Counted from the stretch's first letter, positions 34,001 through 45,984 are shown. The stretch is DNA of 64,000 nt from Cephalotus follicularis (GCA_001972305.1 BDDD01001370.1:1-64000), one strand, 5' to 3'. A program made the numbers and translations. Notes: generated by a model from the sequence alone, not told the origin.

Positions 34001-36740
34001 ATTCCACTACAGTATATTTGCACTACATTAACAGTACATTTCATTAACATTACACTATCATTTCAATAACACTATATTACATTAGCATTTCAATGCATTA
34101 CACTAAATTTCCATGTGGTCTGCCATTACAACCCCATGATTCATCACATTATACTACTTTACACTTATTATCCATTTATACTAACATAATTCGCCTTTTC
34201 ATTATCCATTTTCACTGCACTTATCACTTATTCATTTAGCTCTCACTTCACTCATCACTGCACTTATCATTCTATTCTATTATATATTTCTTTTCGCTGT
34301 CGCCATCCTCGGTGCGAGGCCTAAACGCTCAGCCACTTTATTGTGCAGGCATGGGACTCGTACAAAACATTATATGGAGACCATGTGCCCATGTGTTAAA
34401 TGCATGGTGCATAGGACAACGCCTTTCTTACAGAGGCAAGACGCGTGCATGACAGAGGATTGGGAGTTTAGGCAATCACTCTCGCATGCTTCAGGGCGCA
34501 TCTATGGAGGATGCCTGACGCCATGGCATGCATGGGATGCATGCTCTAGATGCTGCTCAACATCTTGGCATGCAGAGGAGGGAGAGCTCAACGTTACCAG
34601 TGAGAGCTCGGCACTGCACGCTCACGATGTGGAGAGCTGGGCATGCATGGGAAGCAATGGATGCATGCTCATGACGTCTACTTCAGGCACGCATGAGACA
34701 GTAATGAGCTCGGTGTATAAAGAGCTCGGGTACGTAGCACGAAGATGCATGGATACTCGGCGGATGGCTCCTTAGTTGTATAGAAATGGGGAGCTTGTCG
34801 TGTTGGAACATGGATGCCATGCTTGGATGGATGCTACTGGAGAGCTTGATCATGGCATTGCATGAACGCCATATACTGGTGCGTCCCCAAATGTGTGCTT
34901 GGGCGCATGACGTGCTTGAGCATCTTCTGGGCATGCTCGGATACTATGGCAGAGGAGAACTCAAGTATTGGGCATGCAAAGGACACATACACTAATGATG
35001 GAGAGCTCGACTGTAACACCCCCGATTCGGAGGGAGTCGTTACGGTTCCTAATCTGAGACTAAACATAACCTATCTTATAACATGTCTTAATTTTATTCC
35101 TTTTATCAAAATATTAAGTCATCTTTTATTCAAATTGCGTGATGGTCTAAAATATGACATTTATAATCTAAGACATAGTCTGAAACTTTATTCATAATCT
35201 GAAAACTTAAACATAATCTGTAAGGTTAAACATAAACCAAAACTTAAACATAATTCTAAAGTCGTAAACTGAAAGGCATGACATAGTTCAAATAGTGGTT
35301 CTAACATGACCATAAAATAACTAAACATAACCGAGTCCATCTCCTAAGTGATCCTTATCATAGGTGACATCTCGCTCATCACACATTGCCCGGATGCTGT
35401 CCCAGAATACCTGCCACATGGAAACAAAAACGCGGCTGAGCAAACCTCAGTACGGATATAGAATCATAAAACATAAAACGATAATTTAAAAGGTAGAAAA
35501 ATACATGAATCTTTAAATAACATATACCTTATGCATAAAAATAATTATAAACAGTTCTATCAATTCAAAACCAATATCCAAATTTCAAAACGTTAACAAA
35601 TTCTCAAAACGATATCTGAAAGCAAAATCAGATTTCCAAAGCATAATCCAGGTTTCAATGCAAATAAAAAAGAATCCCATAATGATATTCAAAATGATAC
35701 TCAAAATCTCTTTAACATTGTCCAAGTTAAAAAGGATTTCAAAACAAAACATATCCGATTCCAATATCTCATCAAAGAGATCCAAAACATATAACAGAGA
35801 CTTATCCGATTCTGAAATCTCATAATAGAGATCCAAAGTACATATTGATAAGTGCAAGGGGTTTGCAAGGCCCACATGCTCCAACGGAAAGACGTGTACG
35901 GCACTACACAATCAATCCCCAAAATCCGAATCCTTAACATATCCTAGGATCGATCCATACGCCTCTATCACATAGAGGATCCATAAGTCCACCTCATGGG
36001 ACTTATTCAAAACATAGAGAGGCGCCATAGACTAATCACACCGCTACGAAAGTGTCATGTCCCCGTGCCAGGCCTACGACATGCCTATGGTACACCCCAT
36101 AGGTGGGAAATATCTCTGTATATCCATATCCAAAGTTAACATACTTCCTATTGTGAAAGTCATGTTCGTTTAACATACTTCGATAGTAGAAGTCATGTTC
36201 CTTATCAAATCCAAAATCCGTATACTTTCGTATGTGAAAGTCATACTTAGTTTATAAAACCGGTAATATTAAACTTTAGTAGTAAAACAGATTTTATAAA
36301 ATATCCAATGTTGCATTACATTTCGTAAACATTTCAGAGCCAAAACATAAAGTCAGGAAATATTTATTTTCACAAAAATATCTTACCGACTTTACTTCTA
36401 AACATATCAAAATACGGAGCATAACGGAGTTCATAAAATCAAGGGAATCATATTCATAAAACAAAACTGAATTGGTACTCTGATAAAATCAGTAAGAGTA
36501 TATCAAGAAACGAAAATCCGTACCTTAAGTGATCACAAATATAAGTTAACGAATTGACCAACAATTTCTAATTGTCCCTCGTAGCACACAAATCTAAAAG
36601 ATACAATATCATTCACACAAGGATCCAAAAATCACTTTCAAACATCAAACATCAATTTAATGGTGTTTAAAACAGACTCCCAATCGTCAGACAAACAATC
36701 GGATTACAAAACTTAAAACCAGAAAATTCCTGGACAATTC

Positions 36741-36912
36741 CAGTCGACTGTATCAAGATCCAGTCGACTACTCATAGGGTGGCAGTCGACTGTGTGGCAT
36801 GGGCAGCCGACTACTCATACCTGGTTGAATCCAGTCGACTGTGACAAGGGGTCCAGTCGACTGTGCAAGGCAAAATAGTCGGCTATCTCACGAGGCAGTC
36901 GACTGTTCTGGG
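36741..36912 (-). repeat. GTCGAC-core palindrome cluster in LTR E
   Basis: Eight copies in 170 bp: cagtcgactg (several), cagtcgacta, cagccgacta and tagtcggcta, spaced by 15-27 bp. The arms are CAG/CTG, as in LTR C, although the LTR family differs. Confidence 0.9.
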
Positions 36913-37831
36913 CGACAGAACAGCAAAAAACATAGCAATTCAATGCAATTTTGATGTCAAAACTCAAATGTTATAATACCAGTAGATTACCAACATTTAA
37001 ACAAGACTTATGTGACTTAACCGTGGCACTCAAACACCCAGAATCAAAAGTTTAGGCAATTGGTGATCATGCTTTAGAGAGAGACTTATGAAATTCTAAC
37101 CTCTATTCCTACAATTCGATTCCATCTAAGCATTGTTACCAGGTTATTATACCAGATTGGACAGTTCTTATTGATGTCCTAATGTTGCCATTACAAACCA
37201 ACAGGACATAAGCCAACATGATCACCACGTTCATACTTTAAAGGGAAGCAAAATTCTAATTCATAACATGCATAGCTATATATATCAATTTTCTGTCAAA
37301 CACTAACTGTTAATTTCAAAACCACTCTAGTACCATTACTAGACTTCCCAGGACTTACTAACAATCTCAAGACATTAACAAGTCATGCATAGCAGGAATT
37401 AAAATTTGGACTCTAACAGTTTATGCATACATACAAACAAATCACAACAAAGCAGGATAACCACATACTAATTGAACCATGATTACACCAACCTGATATG
37501 ATGAACAAAGAAGCACAACACAGTCTCCAAACTTGCAGGTTCGGTTCCCAAGCACAACAAAATCGTGGAAGCATAAACAATGAGCAATTGTGTGCATAAA
37601 CAGAAAATATGAGGCAATATTCGGTGTTTAGCATAAAATTGTGTTGTTTTTAATGTTCTATTTGTGATATTTTTATGCTTGGAATAGACTACTTTGGTTG
37701 TGTTTTAATGATTTTCAGGTACAAGTGCTAAATGACCAAAGTGCAAGAAAACTACCCAAAAGTGTGCAAAATTGGAGCTTAAAGAGTATAGATTGAAGCA
37801 ATGCCAAATTCTGCAGAAAATAGATCAAAAG

Positions 37832-38180
37832 CGTTGACGCCTTTCCTTAGAAGTCGACGCCTTTTCTGGGTTTCCATCAAAGAAGTCGACTCCTTTCATA
37901 AGCATCGATGACATTTCTGGGTTTGAGTAAAAGAAGTCGATGTCTTTCTTTGGAAGTCGATGTCTTTTTTGGAAAATGCAACAATCTTCAAAGAACTATG
38001 AGAAAGAAGTCGACGTCATTAAACATGAACATCGACGTCTTTATGCCAATTCGACCTGTAACATTTGGAACAAAAGAAGTCGACGTCTTTCACAGAAGAA
38101 GTCGACGCCTTTCACTCGAATATCAGAAAGTCGCGACTTTTACCTAAAGAAATCGACGCCATTCAAAAGAAGTCGACGTC
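37832..38180 (+). repeat. GTCGAC array in the 5' LTR of F
   Basis: About 13 copies of gaagtcgacgtctttc and variants (gcgttgacgcc, gtcgactcc, catcgatgac, catcgacgtc, aatcgacgcc), ending about 90 bp upstream of the TATA box. The spacing is mostly 20-35 bp. Confidence 0.9.
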
Positions 38181-38269
38181 TTCCTCTGCAGCAGAAATAG
38201 AAAGTTTAGATTTTTTGCCATATTTTGTAACTAGGATTACTTTTATTCCGTTTTTGATCAACTTAGTAG

Positions 38270-38277
38270 TATATAAA
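38270..38277 (+). promoter_or_regulatory. Candidate TATA box of LTR F
   Basis: tatataaa followed by acaatgtt; it lies about 650 bp into the LTR, downstream of the GTCGAC array and upstream of the presumed transcript start. Confidence 0.55.
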
Positions 38278-38573
38278 CAATGTTATTTCGACAGAAACAA
38301 GTAAGTAGAGTAGTAGAGAGGTTGTAGAACCCTAATTTCTTTTATCAATTTAGTTTTCTTCACAATGTTTAGTAGCTAAACTTTTTAAGGTTTTGGGGAA
38401 GAACAAAGCCTAGATTGTTATTGTTTCAATTCCATCAATAAAAATCCTTGCATATTTGATTTGTTCTTCAATATTTCTGCCTTCGTACACACTTAGTCTG
38501 TCTGATTAAAATCCACAAACATCTTGTCGGTGAAGCTGAAAGTTGGCGAATAAATGGTGTTTAATTCAATGGA

Positions 38574-38740
38574 GTCTACTCATACGATTTGTCGCAACGA
38601 ACACACTTCGTATAGACCTAGCATGTCTACTCATACATCTTGCCGCCGTCATTGCCATACTTCGTATAGACCTAGCATGTCTACTCATACGTCTTGTCGT
38701 CACCGCCGCACTCCGTATAGACCTAGCTCTCGATGTTTAT
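38574..38740 (+). repeat. 62-bp tandem repeats in the 5' LTR of F
   Basis: Three units built on cttcgtatagacctagcatg, tctactcatac and tcttgccgcc. The 3' LTR keeps about two units. Confidence 0.85.
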
Positions 38741-39101
38741 CAAGGTATGATCGTTCAACTCAATTGAATTGTTCAATACAATGTACGGTGAGTTTCTATA
38801 CCCTAAAACCGTTTCTTTATTATATATTTTCTTTATTTTTATTCATTGCATGTTTTATTTCTTAGTATTTTGAATTCAACACTTTTAATTATTAAAGTTT
38901 TAATTTCTTGTTTTGATTATTTATTTTACTTTGCATAATTAGGAGTAGTTTTTGATAGTTTATTTCAAATTTGGTATACTTCGCCTAGGTTGGATAGATT
39001 ATAACTAGTTTACGTTTCCCTGCGTTTGACCCATTACTGCATGATCCGTGCACTTGCGGCTATAAATTTTAAAACATTCTTTTTACAAGTGAACAAGTTT
39101 T

Positions 39102-39119
39102 TGGCGCCGTTGCCGGGGA
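39102..39119 (+). other. Primer-binding site of element F (tRNA-Asp type)
   Basis: tggcgccgttgccgggga matches the 3' end of plant tRNA-Asp and lies six bases after the 5' LTR. Confidence 0.9.
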
Positions 39120-39343
39120 AACGGCTTAAATTAGTTTAAATTTATTCAACTGATTCGTAGTATTTTTGTTTTGTTTTATTTTTCTATTTTTATTTTTCTC
39201 TAACAATTCTAATTTAGTTTAAATAGGTTCATCATAACTTTTAACAAACCCTAACCTCATTTGCATAATCTTTAACAAATTTTCTAACCTTAGAAAAATT
39301 AGGTTTCTTACCTTAGCGTAGGTTCTTTGACCTAGTTTAGTTT

Positions 39344-39814
39344 ATGACCGATTGGGTTCGTGGTCCAAACCATCGCTTAGAAAGAATTCATCAACCAACA
39401 CCAATGGCGGACGCACGACCAATTCAAACTCTTCGCGACAAATTCTACCCCGCTAGGACAGCGCAACCATCCAGTATCTTGTTGCCTCCACCTAACGGGA
39501 ACAACTTTGAGTTAAAATAACAATTCATTAGTATGCTCCCGTACTTTCATGGTGTGCCCAATGAGGATGCATATCTCTTCCTTCGTGAGTTCGAGGAGGT
39601 ATGTGCCCTCATGAAACTTCAGCAACTATATGACGATGATATCAAGTTGCGCTTCATAAACTTTGCTCTTAAAGACGGAGCTAAGAAATGGCTCTACAGT
39701 CTCCCAACTAATTCCATCTCCACTTGGGATCAGTTCACTGTCTCGTTCCTTAAGAAATTCTTTCCACTTCATAAAACCAATAAACTTCCAAACCGGATGG
39801 AGGGTGTGCATTGA
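39344..39814 (+). pseudogene. gag: Truncated gag of element F
   Basis: ATG at 39344 (MTDWVRGPNHRLERIHQPTP), TAA at 39518-39520, then the same frame continues as a retrotrans-gag core: MLPYFHGVPNEDAYLFLREF, IKLRFINFALKDGAKKWLYS and STWDQFTVSFLKKFFP. This pattern is typical of Athila-type gag. It ends after HKTNKLPNRMEGVH because the rest of gag, the protease and the first part of reverse transcriptase are deleted; pol follows in another frame. Confidence 0.88.
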
Positions 39815-40900
39815 CTACCGCAAGTTGAATACAGCAACCTGGAAGGATCATTTTCCCCTTCCGTTTATCGATCAAATGCTTGATAGGTTGGCTGGTCATG
39901 AGTATTATTGTTTTCTTGATGGGTACTCCGGATACAATCAAATTCCCATCGCTCCGCAATATCAAGAGAAAACCACTTTCACATGCCCTTTCGGAACATT
40001 TGCTTACCGACGCATGCCGTTTGGCCTATGCAATGCTCCCACTACCTTCCAAAGGTGCATGATGAGTATTTTCTCTGACATTGTGGAAGATTTTCTTGAA
40101 GTATTTATGGATGACTTTTCTGTACATGGTTCCTCCTTTTCTCAATGCCTTCATCACCTAAAATTAGTACTCGAAAGAAGTCGAGAGAAGAATTTAGTGC
40201 TTAATTGGGAAAAGTGCAATTTTATGGTGAAAAAGGGGATCGTTCTTGGACATGTAGTGTCAAAAGAAGGAATTCAAGTCGATAAAACAAAAATTGAAGT
40301 CATCAAGCATTTGCCTCCACCTCACAATGTGAAAGATATCCGAGCGTTCCTAGGACATGCTGGTTTTTATCGAAGGTTCATCAAGGATTTTAGCAAGGTC
40401 GCACGCCCCTTGACTTCGCTTATTGCGAAGGATCAAGATTTTGTTTTCTCTGATGAGTGCCTTGTAGCATTTGACTGCTTAAAGAAGGAGCTCACTTCCG
40501 CTCCTATCATTCAAGCACCTATTTGGACTGAGCCTTTTGAGATCATGTGCGACGCTTTCGATAGTGCCATTGGAGCTATTCTCGGACAAAGAATGAATAA
40601 ATTTCCTCACATCATTTATTATGCTAGTAGGACCCTTTCCGATGCGTAATTGAATTACACGACGACCGAGAAGGAATTTTTAGTTGTGGTCTTTGCTCTT
40701 GAGAAATTTCGTTCATATCTTTTAGGATCACATGTCATCGTGTATACCGATCATGCCGCGATTCGGCATCTCATGAGTAAAAAGGATGCGAAAGCATGTC
40801 TTATCCGGTGGGTTCTACTTCTTCAAGAGTTTGACGTTGAAATTCGAGACAAGAAAGGAACTGAGAATTTGGTAGCCGACCCGAGATCCATGGTCTGATT
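39795..40900 (+). pseudogene. pol: Reverse transcriptase and RNase H of element F
   Basis: Begins at the deletion junction with GWRVCIDYRKLNTATWKDH. RT motifs: FPLPFIDQMLDRL, FLDGYSGYNQI, FGLCNAPTTFQRCM and the catalytic FMDD (about 40107-40118). The thumb/RNase H region has KGIVLGHVVSKEGIQVD and RAFLGHAGFYRRFIKDF. TAA at 40647-40649 interrupts RNase H, which resumes with [17 protein letters not shown] and [18 protein letters not shown]. The order and motifs are those of the Athila lineage. Confidence 0.9.
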
Positions 40901-40999
40901 AATGAGAGTTTTCCTGATGAGCATATTCTGCGCGTTGAGAGGGAACCATGGTATGCGGACATAGTGAATTATCTTGTTACGGGAAGTGTACCCTCGGAT

Positions 41000-42237
41000 T
41001 GGACAGCTCAAGTTCGGCATAGGTTTCTGTCGCAAGCGAAACATTATTATTGGGATGATCATTATCTTTTTAAAGCATGTCCGGATTTGATTTTACGATG
41101 ATGTATTCCTGATCATGAGCATCGCTCGATTTTATCTTTTTGTCATGATCAAGCATGTGGTGGACATTTTGGCCCGAGCAAGACAACGGCTAAGGTTTTA
41201 CAATGTGGTTTTTATTGGCCGATGATTTTTAAAGATGCATTTCAGTACTGTAAGGCTTGTGCTTCGTGTCAAGCTTTAGGCCGTGTGATGAAACGAAATA
41301 TGATGCCTTTGACACCGATTTTGATGGTCGTGTGTGGGGTATTGATTTTATGGGTCCGTTTCCCAATTCGTTTGGGAACTTATACATCATTCTAGCTGTT
41401 GATTATGTTTCAAAGTGGATTGAGGCGATTCATTGTCGAACAAATGACAACTCCGTAGTTGTTAAATTTCTCAAGGGGCATATTTTTTCTCGTTTTGGCA
41501 CCCCACGTGCCATTATCAGTGATCGAGGTACTCATTTTTGTAATCGTTCTTTTGAAGCACTTATGAAAAGATATGGGATAACTCACAAGCTCGCCACACC
41601 ATATCTTCCCCAAACAAGTGGGCAAGTTGAGATATCTAATCGCCAAATCAAGCAAATTCTCAAAAAAATAGTCAACCCCAATAGAAAGGATTGGTCCACA
41701 CGACTTGTGGATGCTTTATGGGCTTATCGAACCGTTTTCAAAACTGATCTTGGTCAATCTCCTTACCGTCTTGTGTATGGTAAAGCTTGTCATCTTCCTA
41801 TGGAATTAGAACATCGAGCATTTTGGGCGATAAAGCAATTTAATTTTGGTCGTTCCATCGCGGGTAGTCATGGTGCACTTCAATTATCTGAATTAGAAGA
41901 AATTCGAAATGACGCGTATGACAATGCAAATATTTCCAAAGAATAGACCAAGGCTTTTCATGATGCGCCGATTTTGAGGAAACACTTCGACATAGGAGAC
42001 AAGGTTCTTTTATATAATTCACGTTTACATTTGTTTCCTGGAAAATTGAGGTCTCGTTGGGATGGTCCATATATTATTAAAAATGTTTTCTCACATGGTG
42101 TTTTTGAGATATGTAAGCCAGGTACTGAAGATGTTTTCAAAGTTAATGGGCAAAGATTGAAGAAATTTTTAGAGCTTCCGGCTGCGCCGCTGAAAGAGGC
42201 CATGGACTTGCATGAGCCTCTTTATGAGCCTCCATGA
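41000..42237 (+). pseudogene. pol: Integrase of element F
   Basis: H2C2 zinc region [30 protein letters not shown] (about 41130-41280), preceded by TGA at 41099-41101. A frameshift near 41310-41330 leads into the DDE core: [59 protein letters not shown] at 41944-41946 is followed by the C-terminal part (HFDIGDKVLLYNSRLHLFPG, LRSRWDGPYIIKNVF) to TGA at 42235. Integrase would insert the cDNA into the genome; three disruptions rule that out. Confidence 0.9.
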
Positions 42238-42389
42238 TCATATTCATAAATGAATAAAAAGACCGATCTTTATATGTTTTCAAAGTTTCATAAGATTTTA
42301 TGGAGGAGGAGGATAGGAATTGATGTTCTTGCATATGTGTGTATATATATATGTTCTAAAAAAAAGTGAAAAAAAAAAATAAAAAAATC

Positions 42390-42712
42390 GGTCTTAGTCT
42401 GAAGCCTATTTGGTTCAAGTAATTAAACCTGAGGGGTGTTCTATACCTAGTTCCTTAAAGCCAACTGGTTTGAGATAACTGGTCAAAAACTCGCTACATG
42501 GACCTTATAGAAAGCTTAAAAGGCTAAGACCAATATAAAAACTAAATAAATCAAATTACCTCTTTGAATTCCGTCTTAGTCTGTAGCCTATTTGATTCGA
42601 GTCATTAAACCTGAGGGTTGTTACACCTAGTTCCTTAAAGCCAACTGGTTTGAGAGCAACTGGTCGAAAGCTCGCTACATGGATCCTATAGCAAAGCTAA
42701 AAAGACTAAGAC
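42390..42712 (+). repeat. Duplicated 140-bp block in the 3' untranslated region of F
   Basis: Copies at 42390-42530 and 42572-42712 share cgtcttagtct, attaaacctgaggg, cctagttccttaaagccaac, tggtttgaga and ctcgctacatgga. They lie between integrase and the 3' LTR, in non-coding DNA that also has A-rich and TA-rich stretches (42340-42390, 42760-42790). Confidence 0.9.
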
Positions 42713-43265
42713 ATTGCACGAATTTAAAAGATGGTAAAAGAAAGAAAAAGAAAGAAAAATGGGATGTATATATATATGTGTATGTGTGAGTGCTAAAGCT
42801 TTTTATTTGACTCCGAAGTAGGATTTATGTTATTGCGAATGCATATCTTGATTGGTCATTAATGCTTTAATAATAATATAATTTTCTAGAAGTTCCTTAA
42901 TTGAGATGTGTTTTGATTCTAGAACTTGGAACGAGATAATAAAGTTCAAGTAAGGGGGTGTTCTATGAATTTTTTAGTATAGATGCATTTAACCTGTTTT
43001 CAAAGTTTTAATGAACTGAATTTTGTGTGTTTATTCATTGGAAAACACTCACGAGACAAAACTCGTCCACTAGGGCCACCTAGGGGTTTAACGGCTTGTT
43101 GCATAAGCTAAATGCAATCGTGATTCCTACGAAAGTGAGTTAGGTTTTTGTTTATATGTTTGTGTGTTTTTAGTTTTTTGTTTAGGTGTTTGCATGTGTT
43201 TTCTTGTTTTTAGCTTTCGATTCATGTTTGCTTGAGGACAAGCAAAGCTTAAGTATGAGGGTATT

Positions 43266-44242
43266 TGTTTAGCATAAAATTGTGTTGTTTTTAATGTTCT
43301 ATTTGTGATATTTTTATGCTTGGAATAGACTACTTTGGTTGTCTTTTAATGATTTTCAGGTACAAGTGCTAAATGACCAAAGTGCAAGAAAACTACCCAC
43401 AAGTGTGCAAAATTGGAGCTTAAAGAGTAAAGATTGAAGAAATGCCAAATTCTGTAGAAAACAGATCAAAAGCGTCGACGCCTTTCCTTAAAAGTCGACG
43501 TCTTTTCTGGGTTTACATCAAAGAAGTCGACTCCTTTCATAAGCATCGATGACATTTCTGGGTTTGAGTAAAAGAAGTCGACGTCTTTCTTTGGAAGTCG
43601 ATGTCTTTTCTGGAAAATGCAACAATCTTCAAAGAACTATGAGAAAGAAGTCGACGTCTTTAAACATGAACATCGACGTCTTTATGCCAATTTGACCTGT
43701 AACTTTTGGAGCAAAAGAAGTCGACGTCTTTCACAGAAGAAGTCGACGCCTTTCACTCGCATATCAGAAAGTCGCACTCATACGTCTTGCCGCCATCATT
43801 GCCGTACTTCGTATAGACCTAGCATGTCTACTCATACGTCTTGTCATCACCGCCGCACTCCGTATAGACCTAGCTCTCGTTGTTTATCAAGGTATGATCG
43901 TTCAACTCAATGGAATTGTTCAATACAATCTACGGTGAGTTTCTATACCCTAAAACCGTTTCTTTATTATATATTTTCTTTACTTTTATTCATTGCATGT
44001 TTTATTTCTTAGTATTTTGAATTCAACGCTTTTAATTATTAAAGTTTTAATTTCTTGTTTTGATTATTTATTTTACTTTGCATAATTAGGAGTAGTTTTT
44101 GATAGTTTATTTCAAATTTGGTATACTTCGCCTAGGTTGGATAGATTATAACTAGTTTACGTTTCCCTGCGTTCGACCCGTTACTGCATGATCCGTGCAC
44201 TTGCAGCTATAAATTTTAAAACATTCTTTTTAAAAGTGAACA
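43266..44242 (+). repeat. 3' LTR of element F (977 bp, internally deleted)
   Basis: Aligns with the 5' LTR, but jumps from the GTCGAC array (...cagaaagtcg, near 43775) to the 62-bp repeats, losing about 494 bp including the TATA box. Its GTCGAC copies are at 43471-43775. Confidence 0.92.
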
Positions 44243-45979
44243 TTCGGCTAGATAGGGAAAGGAGAATCCAAATCTGATAGGAATGGAAAAAGGGCAGAAG
44301 TTTTCGAGATTGGTAAGGAGAAGAGTAGAAAGGAATCGGTTTTTGTGAAGGAAAAGGAAGAAAACGGGAGAGGGAAAGGGAAAATAGAAAGTATAAGCCT
44401 TTAACAAAAAAAATAAAGACTTTATTCCTTAATAAAACAATTTAGCCATTTATAATAAATAAAACTAATTTAAACTAATTTACAATACAATAAAATTAAT
44501 TCAATTAATTTTACTTATTCACGTACATAGTCCAACCAATATCCCACAGCCCAAAATTAACGTCTTTAAGCCAAAAACGTAAAAGCCCAAATTAATATTC
44601 GCCAACCATATTAATATTTTAAAACTGATTTTAAAATACAAAACAATAAATTTCTGTTTTTCCAATATTCATATTCTAATAAATATGGAAAGCCCTAGTT
44701 TAAAATTATATAGCCCATAGAACACATTATGCACCCCAAAACAAAATATGCCAACACAACCAATAAATCAAATTTAAAATCTGAAATATGCACGTTAACG
44801 AACGGGGTATTACATCGGCACAATGGGCAGGCAGAGGAAAGCTCACCTGGCAGAGGAGAGCTCACATGCGTTGCATATACAGGCGCACGGCAGAGGAGAA
44901 CTCTGGTGCTTTGGATGCACAAGAGGCATGCAGTGAACAATGGCATCCTCTGCACTTGGTGTCCTCCGCGTTTGCAGTGAACGTGACACGTGTGTCCTCT
45001 GGCGATGTCTCCTTGCGCGTTTAGCACTGGTGCATCCTCTGCTGTGTTCTCATATGCGTGTCCTTGGCACCTTGGCTCAACGGCACCTCTGCTCAATGGC
45101 ATCTCGGCACAATGGGTCCTCGGCACAAGGGCTCCTCGGGTGCATGACAATAGCGGGCTCGGGCACACACATTATGGAGCATAGAACGTTTGTAGAGGAT
45201 GCAGACGTAGTGAAGCCCAGGACGCATGCGCACTATATTGCTCGGTTACGTATTTCAGAGTGTTAAACGCACGATAGTGGCGTGTTTGGCATTTAGAGCT
45301 CAATTTTCACTAAGTCTAACACCCATTGATTACAGAGGACCTTAAATACACTTCAATCACTCTACCTCTTATCATTTAGTCTAAATAATCACTTTTATCA
45401 TAGTATATAATATTCACAATGAACACATTTCCCTTTTCCTTACCTCCAGTAAGCTCCTTCCTCCACTGGTTCTTCCTCCTTTGCTCATTGGACATGCTTT
45501 CATGCCTCTCCCTCAGTCCCAAACCATCAGTAGCCCTCACCATACTCTCACTTTCTCTTTTTATACACATACGTTGGAAGGCTCTAGAATTTTGGATATA
45601 ATCCCAGCAAAACCTTCACATTGTGGGCTGCCTAAAGTCTTCCTTCTCCTTTTTAACTTCATTTGGCCCAACAACCATTTCTTTCGCCCAAAACAATCAT
45701 TTTCCTCTCCTTTCACTACAACTTCGGTCCAATAGAATGTGGCCCATTTTCAAATCCAAATAATATTAACCTATTTATAGTCCAAAAAGCCATTTTATAT
45801 CAATCACATATTTAAAGCCCAATAAAATACCCTTTCTTCCCAAATAAATAAATAGTCATTCCTTCATTAATTTCATTCTAGCCTAATGACATTATCACAA
45901 TTTTTTCCCATTCTCCATTAAAGAAATTCGGCCTAGCCCAATGGTCATTATTTTAGATAATAAAATTCTGGGTGTTACA

Positions 45980-45984
45980 ACTGG
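45980..45984. repeat. Right target-site duplication of element D (actgg)
   Basis: Identical to 27693-27697. Confidence 0.95.

Larger units (their letters stand above)
37625..39095 (+). repeat. 5' LTR of element F (1471 bp)
   Basis: Starts TGTTTAGC, ends gtgaaca. Contains the GTCGAC array (37832-38180), a TATA box (tatataaa, 38270-38277) and three tandem units of about 62 bp (38574-38740). Confidence 0.93.
37625..44242 (+). mobile_element. Element F: Athila-like Ty3/gypsy retrotransposon, internally deleted
   Basis: Flanked by ttcgg on both sides (37620-37624, 44243-44247). LTRs start TGTTTAGCATAAAATTG and end gtgaaca. The primer-binding site is the tRNA-Asp type usual for Athila/Tat elements. 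The 5' LTR is 1471 bp, the 3' LTR only 977 bp because of an internal deletion. Gag and pol are present but shortened and broken. The segment before the 3' LTR (gaggacaagcaaagctt) is typical of this lineage. It lies within solo LTR E. Confidence 0.93.
35012..44814 (-). mobile_element. Solo gypsy LTR (E) inserted in the 5' LTR of D, itself split by F
   Basis: Minus-strand start TGTAATACCCCG at 44814, end aatcgggggtgttaca at 35012. Flanks are tcgac (35007-35011) and tcggc (44815-44819), a 5-bp TSD with one change. LTR sequence is 35012-37619 plus 44248-44814, about 3.18 kb. It has no internal region, so it is a solo LTR. Its terminus resembles those of K and R. A donor-like aag|gtacgg (minus, near 36530) and a GTCGAC cluster are inside. 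Confidence 0.85.
27698..45979 (-). mobile_element. Element D: non-autonomous gypsy-like element with giant LTRs and a 1-kb non-coding body
   Basis: Minus-strand element with 3' LTR 27698-32011, internal region 32012-32989 and 5' LTR 32990-45979. The internal part has a polypurine tract (reverse complement of ctcccccctccccctc at about 32015-32030) and a degenerate primer-binding site, but no gag or pol. Without nested insertions (O in the 3' LTR; E with F in the 5' LTR) the LTRs are about 3.28 and 3.18 kb, so LTRs make up nearly 90% of the element. It must rely on proteins from another element. The TSD actgg brackets the whole. Confidence 0.92.
32990..45979 (-). repeat. 5' LTR of element D, split by solo LTR E
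   Basis: LTR sequence occupies 32990-35011 and 44820-45979, about 3.18 kb together. It aligns with the 3' LTR except for O (absent here) and a short deletion near 45425 that removes the donor-like site. A TATA-like gtataaaaag (minus, 45557-45565) is present. A 157-codon minus frame (45168-44695) crosses the border between LTR D and LTR E and is chance. Confidence 0.9.

Noticed and set aside
34341..34775. 144-codon plus-strand frame in LTR D
   Set aside because: The matching place in the other LTR copy (30100-30525) is broken by frame changes, and the frame is antisense to the element.
36741..36912. Regularly spaced palindromic repeats as a CRISPR array
   Set aside because: The units are only 10-12 bp, spacers vary in length, there are no cas genes, and the setting is a plant LTR.
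37413..37634. Cys-rich 73-codon minus frame resembling a small secreted peptide
   Set aside because: It runs across the left border of element F into its LTR, so it is chance.
44695..45168. 157-codon minus-strand frame
   Set aside because: It spans the border between LTR E and LTR D, so it cannot be an ancestral gene of either.
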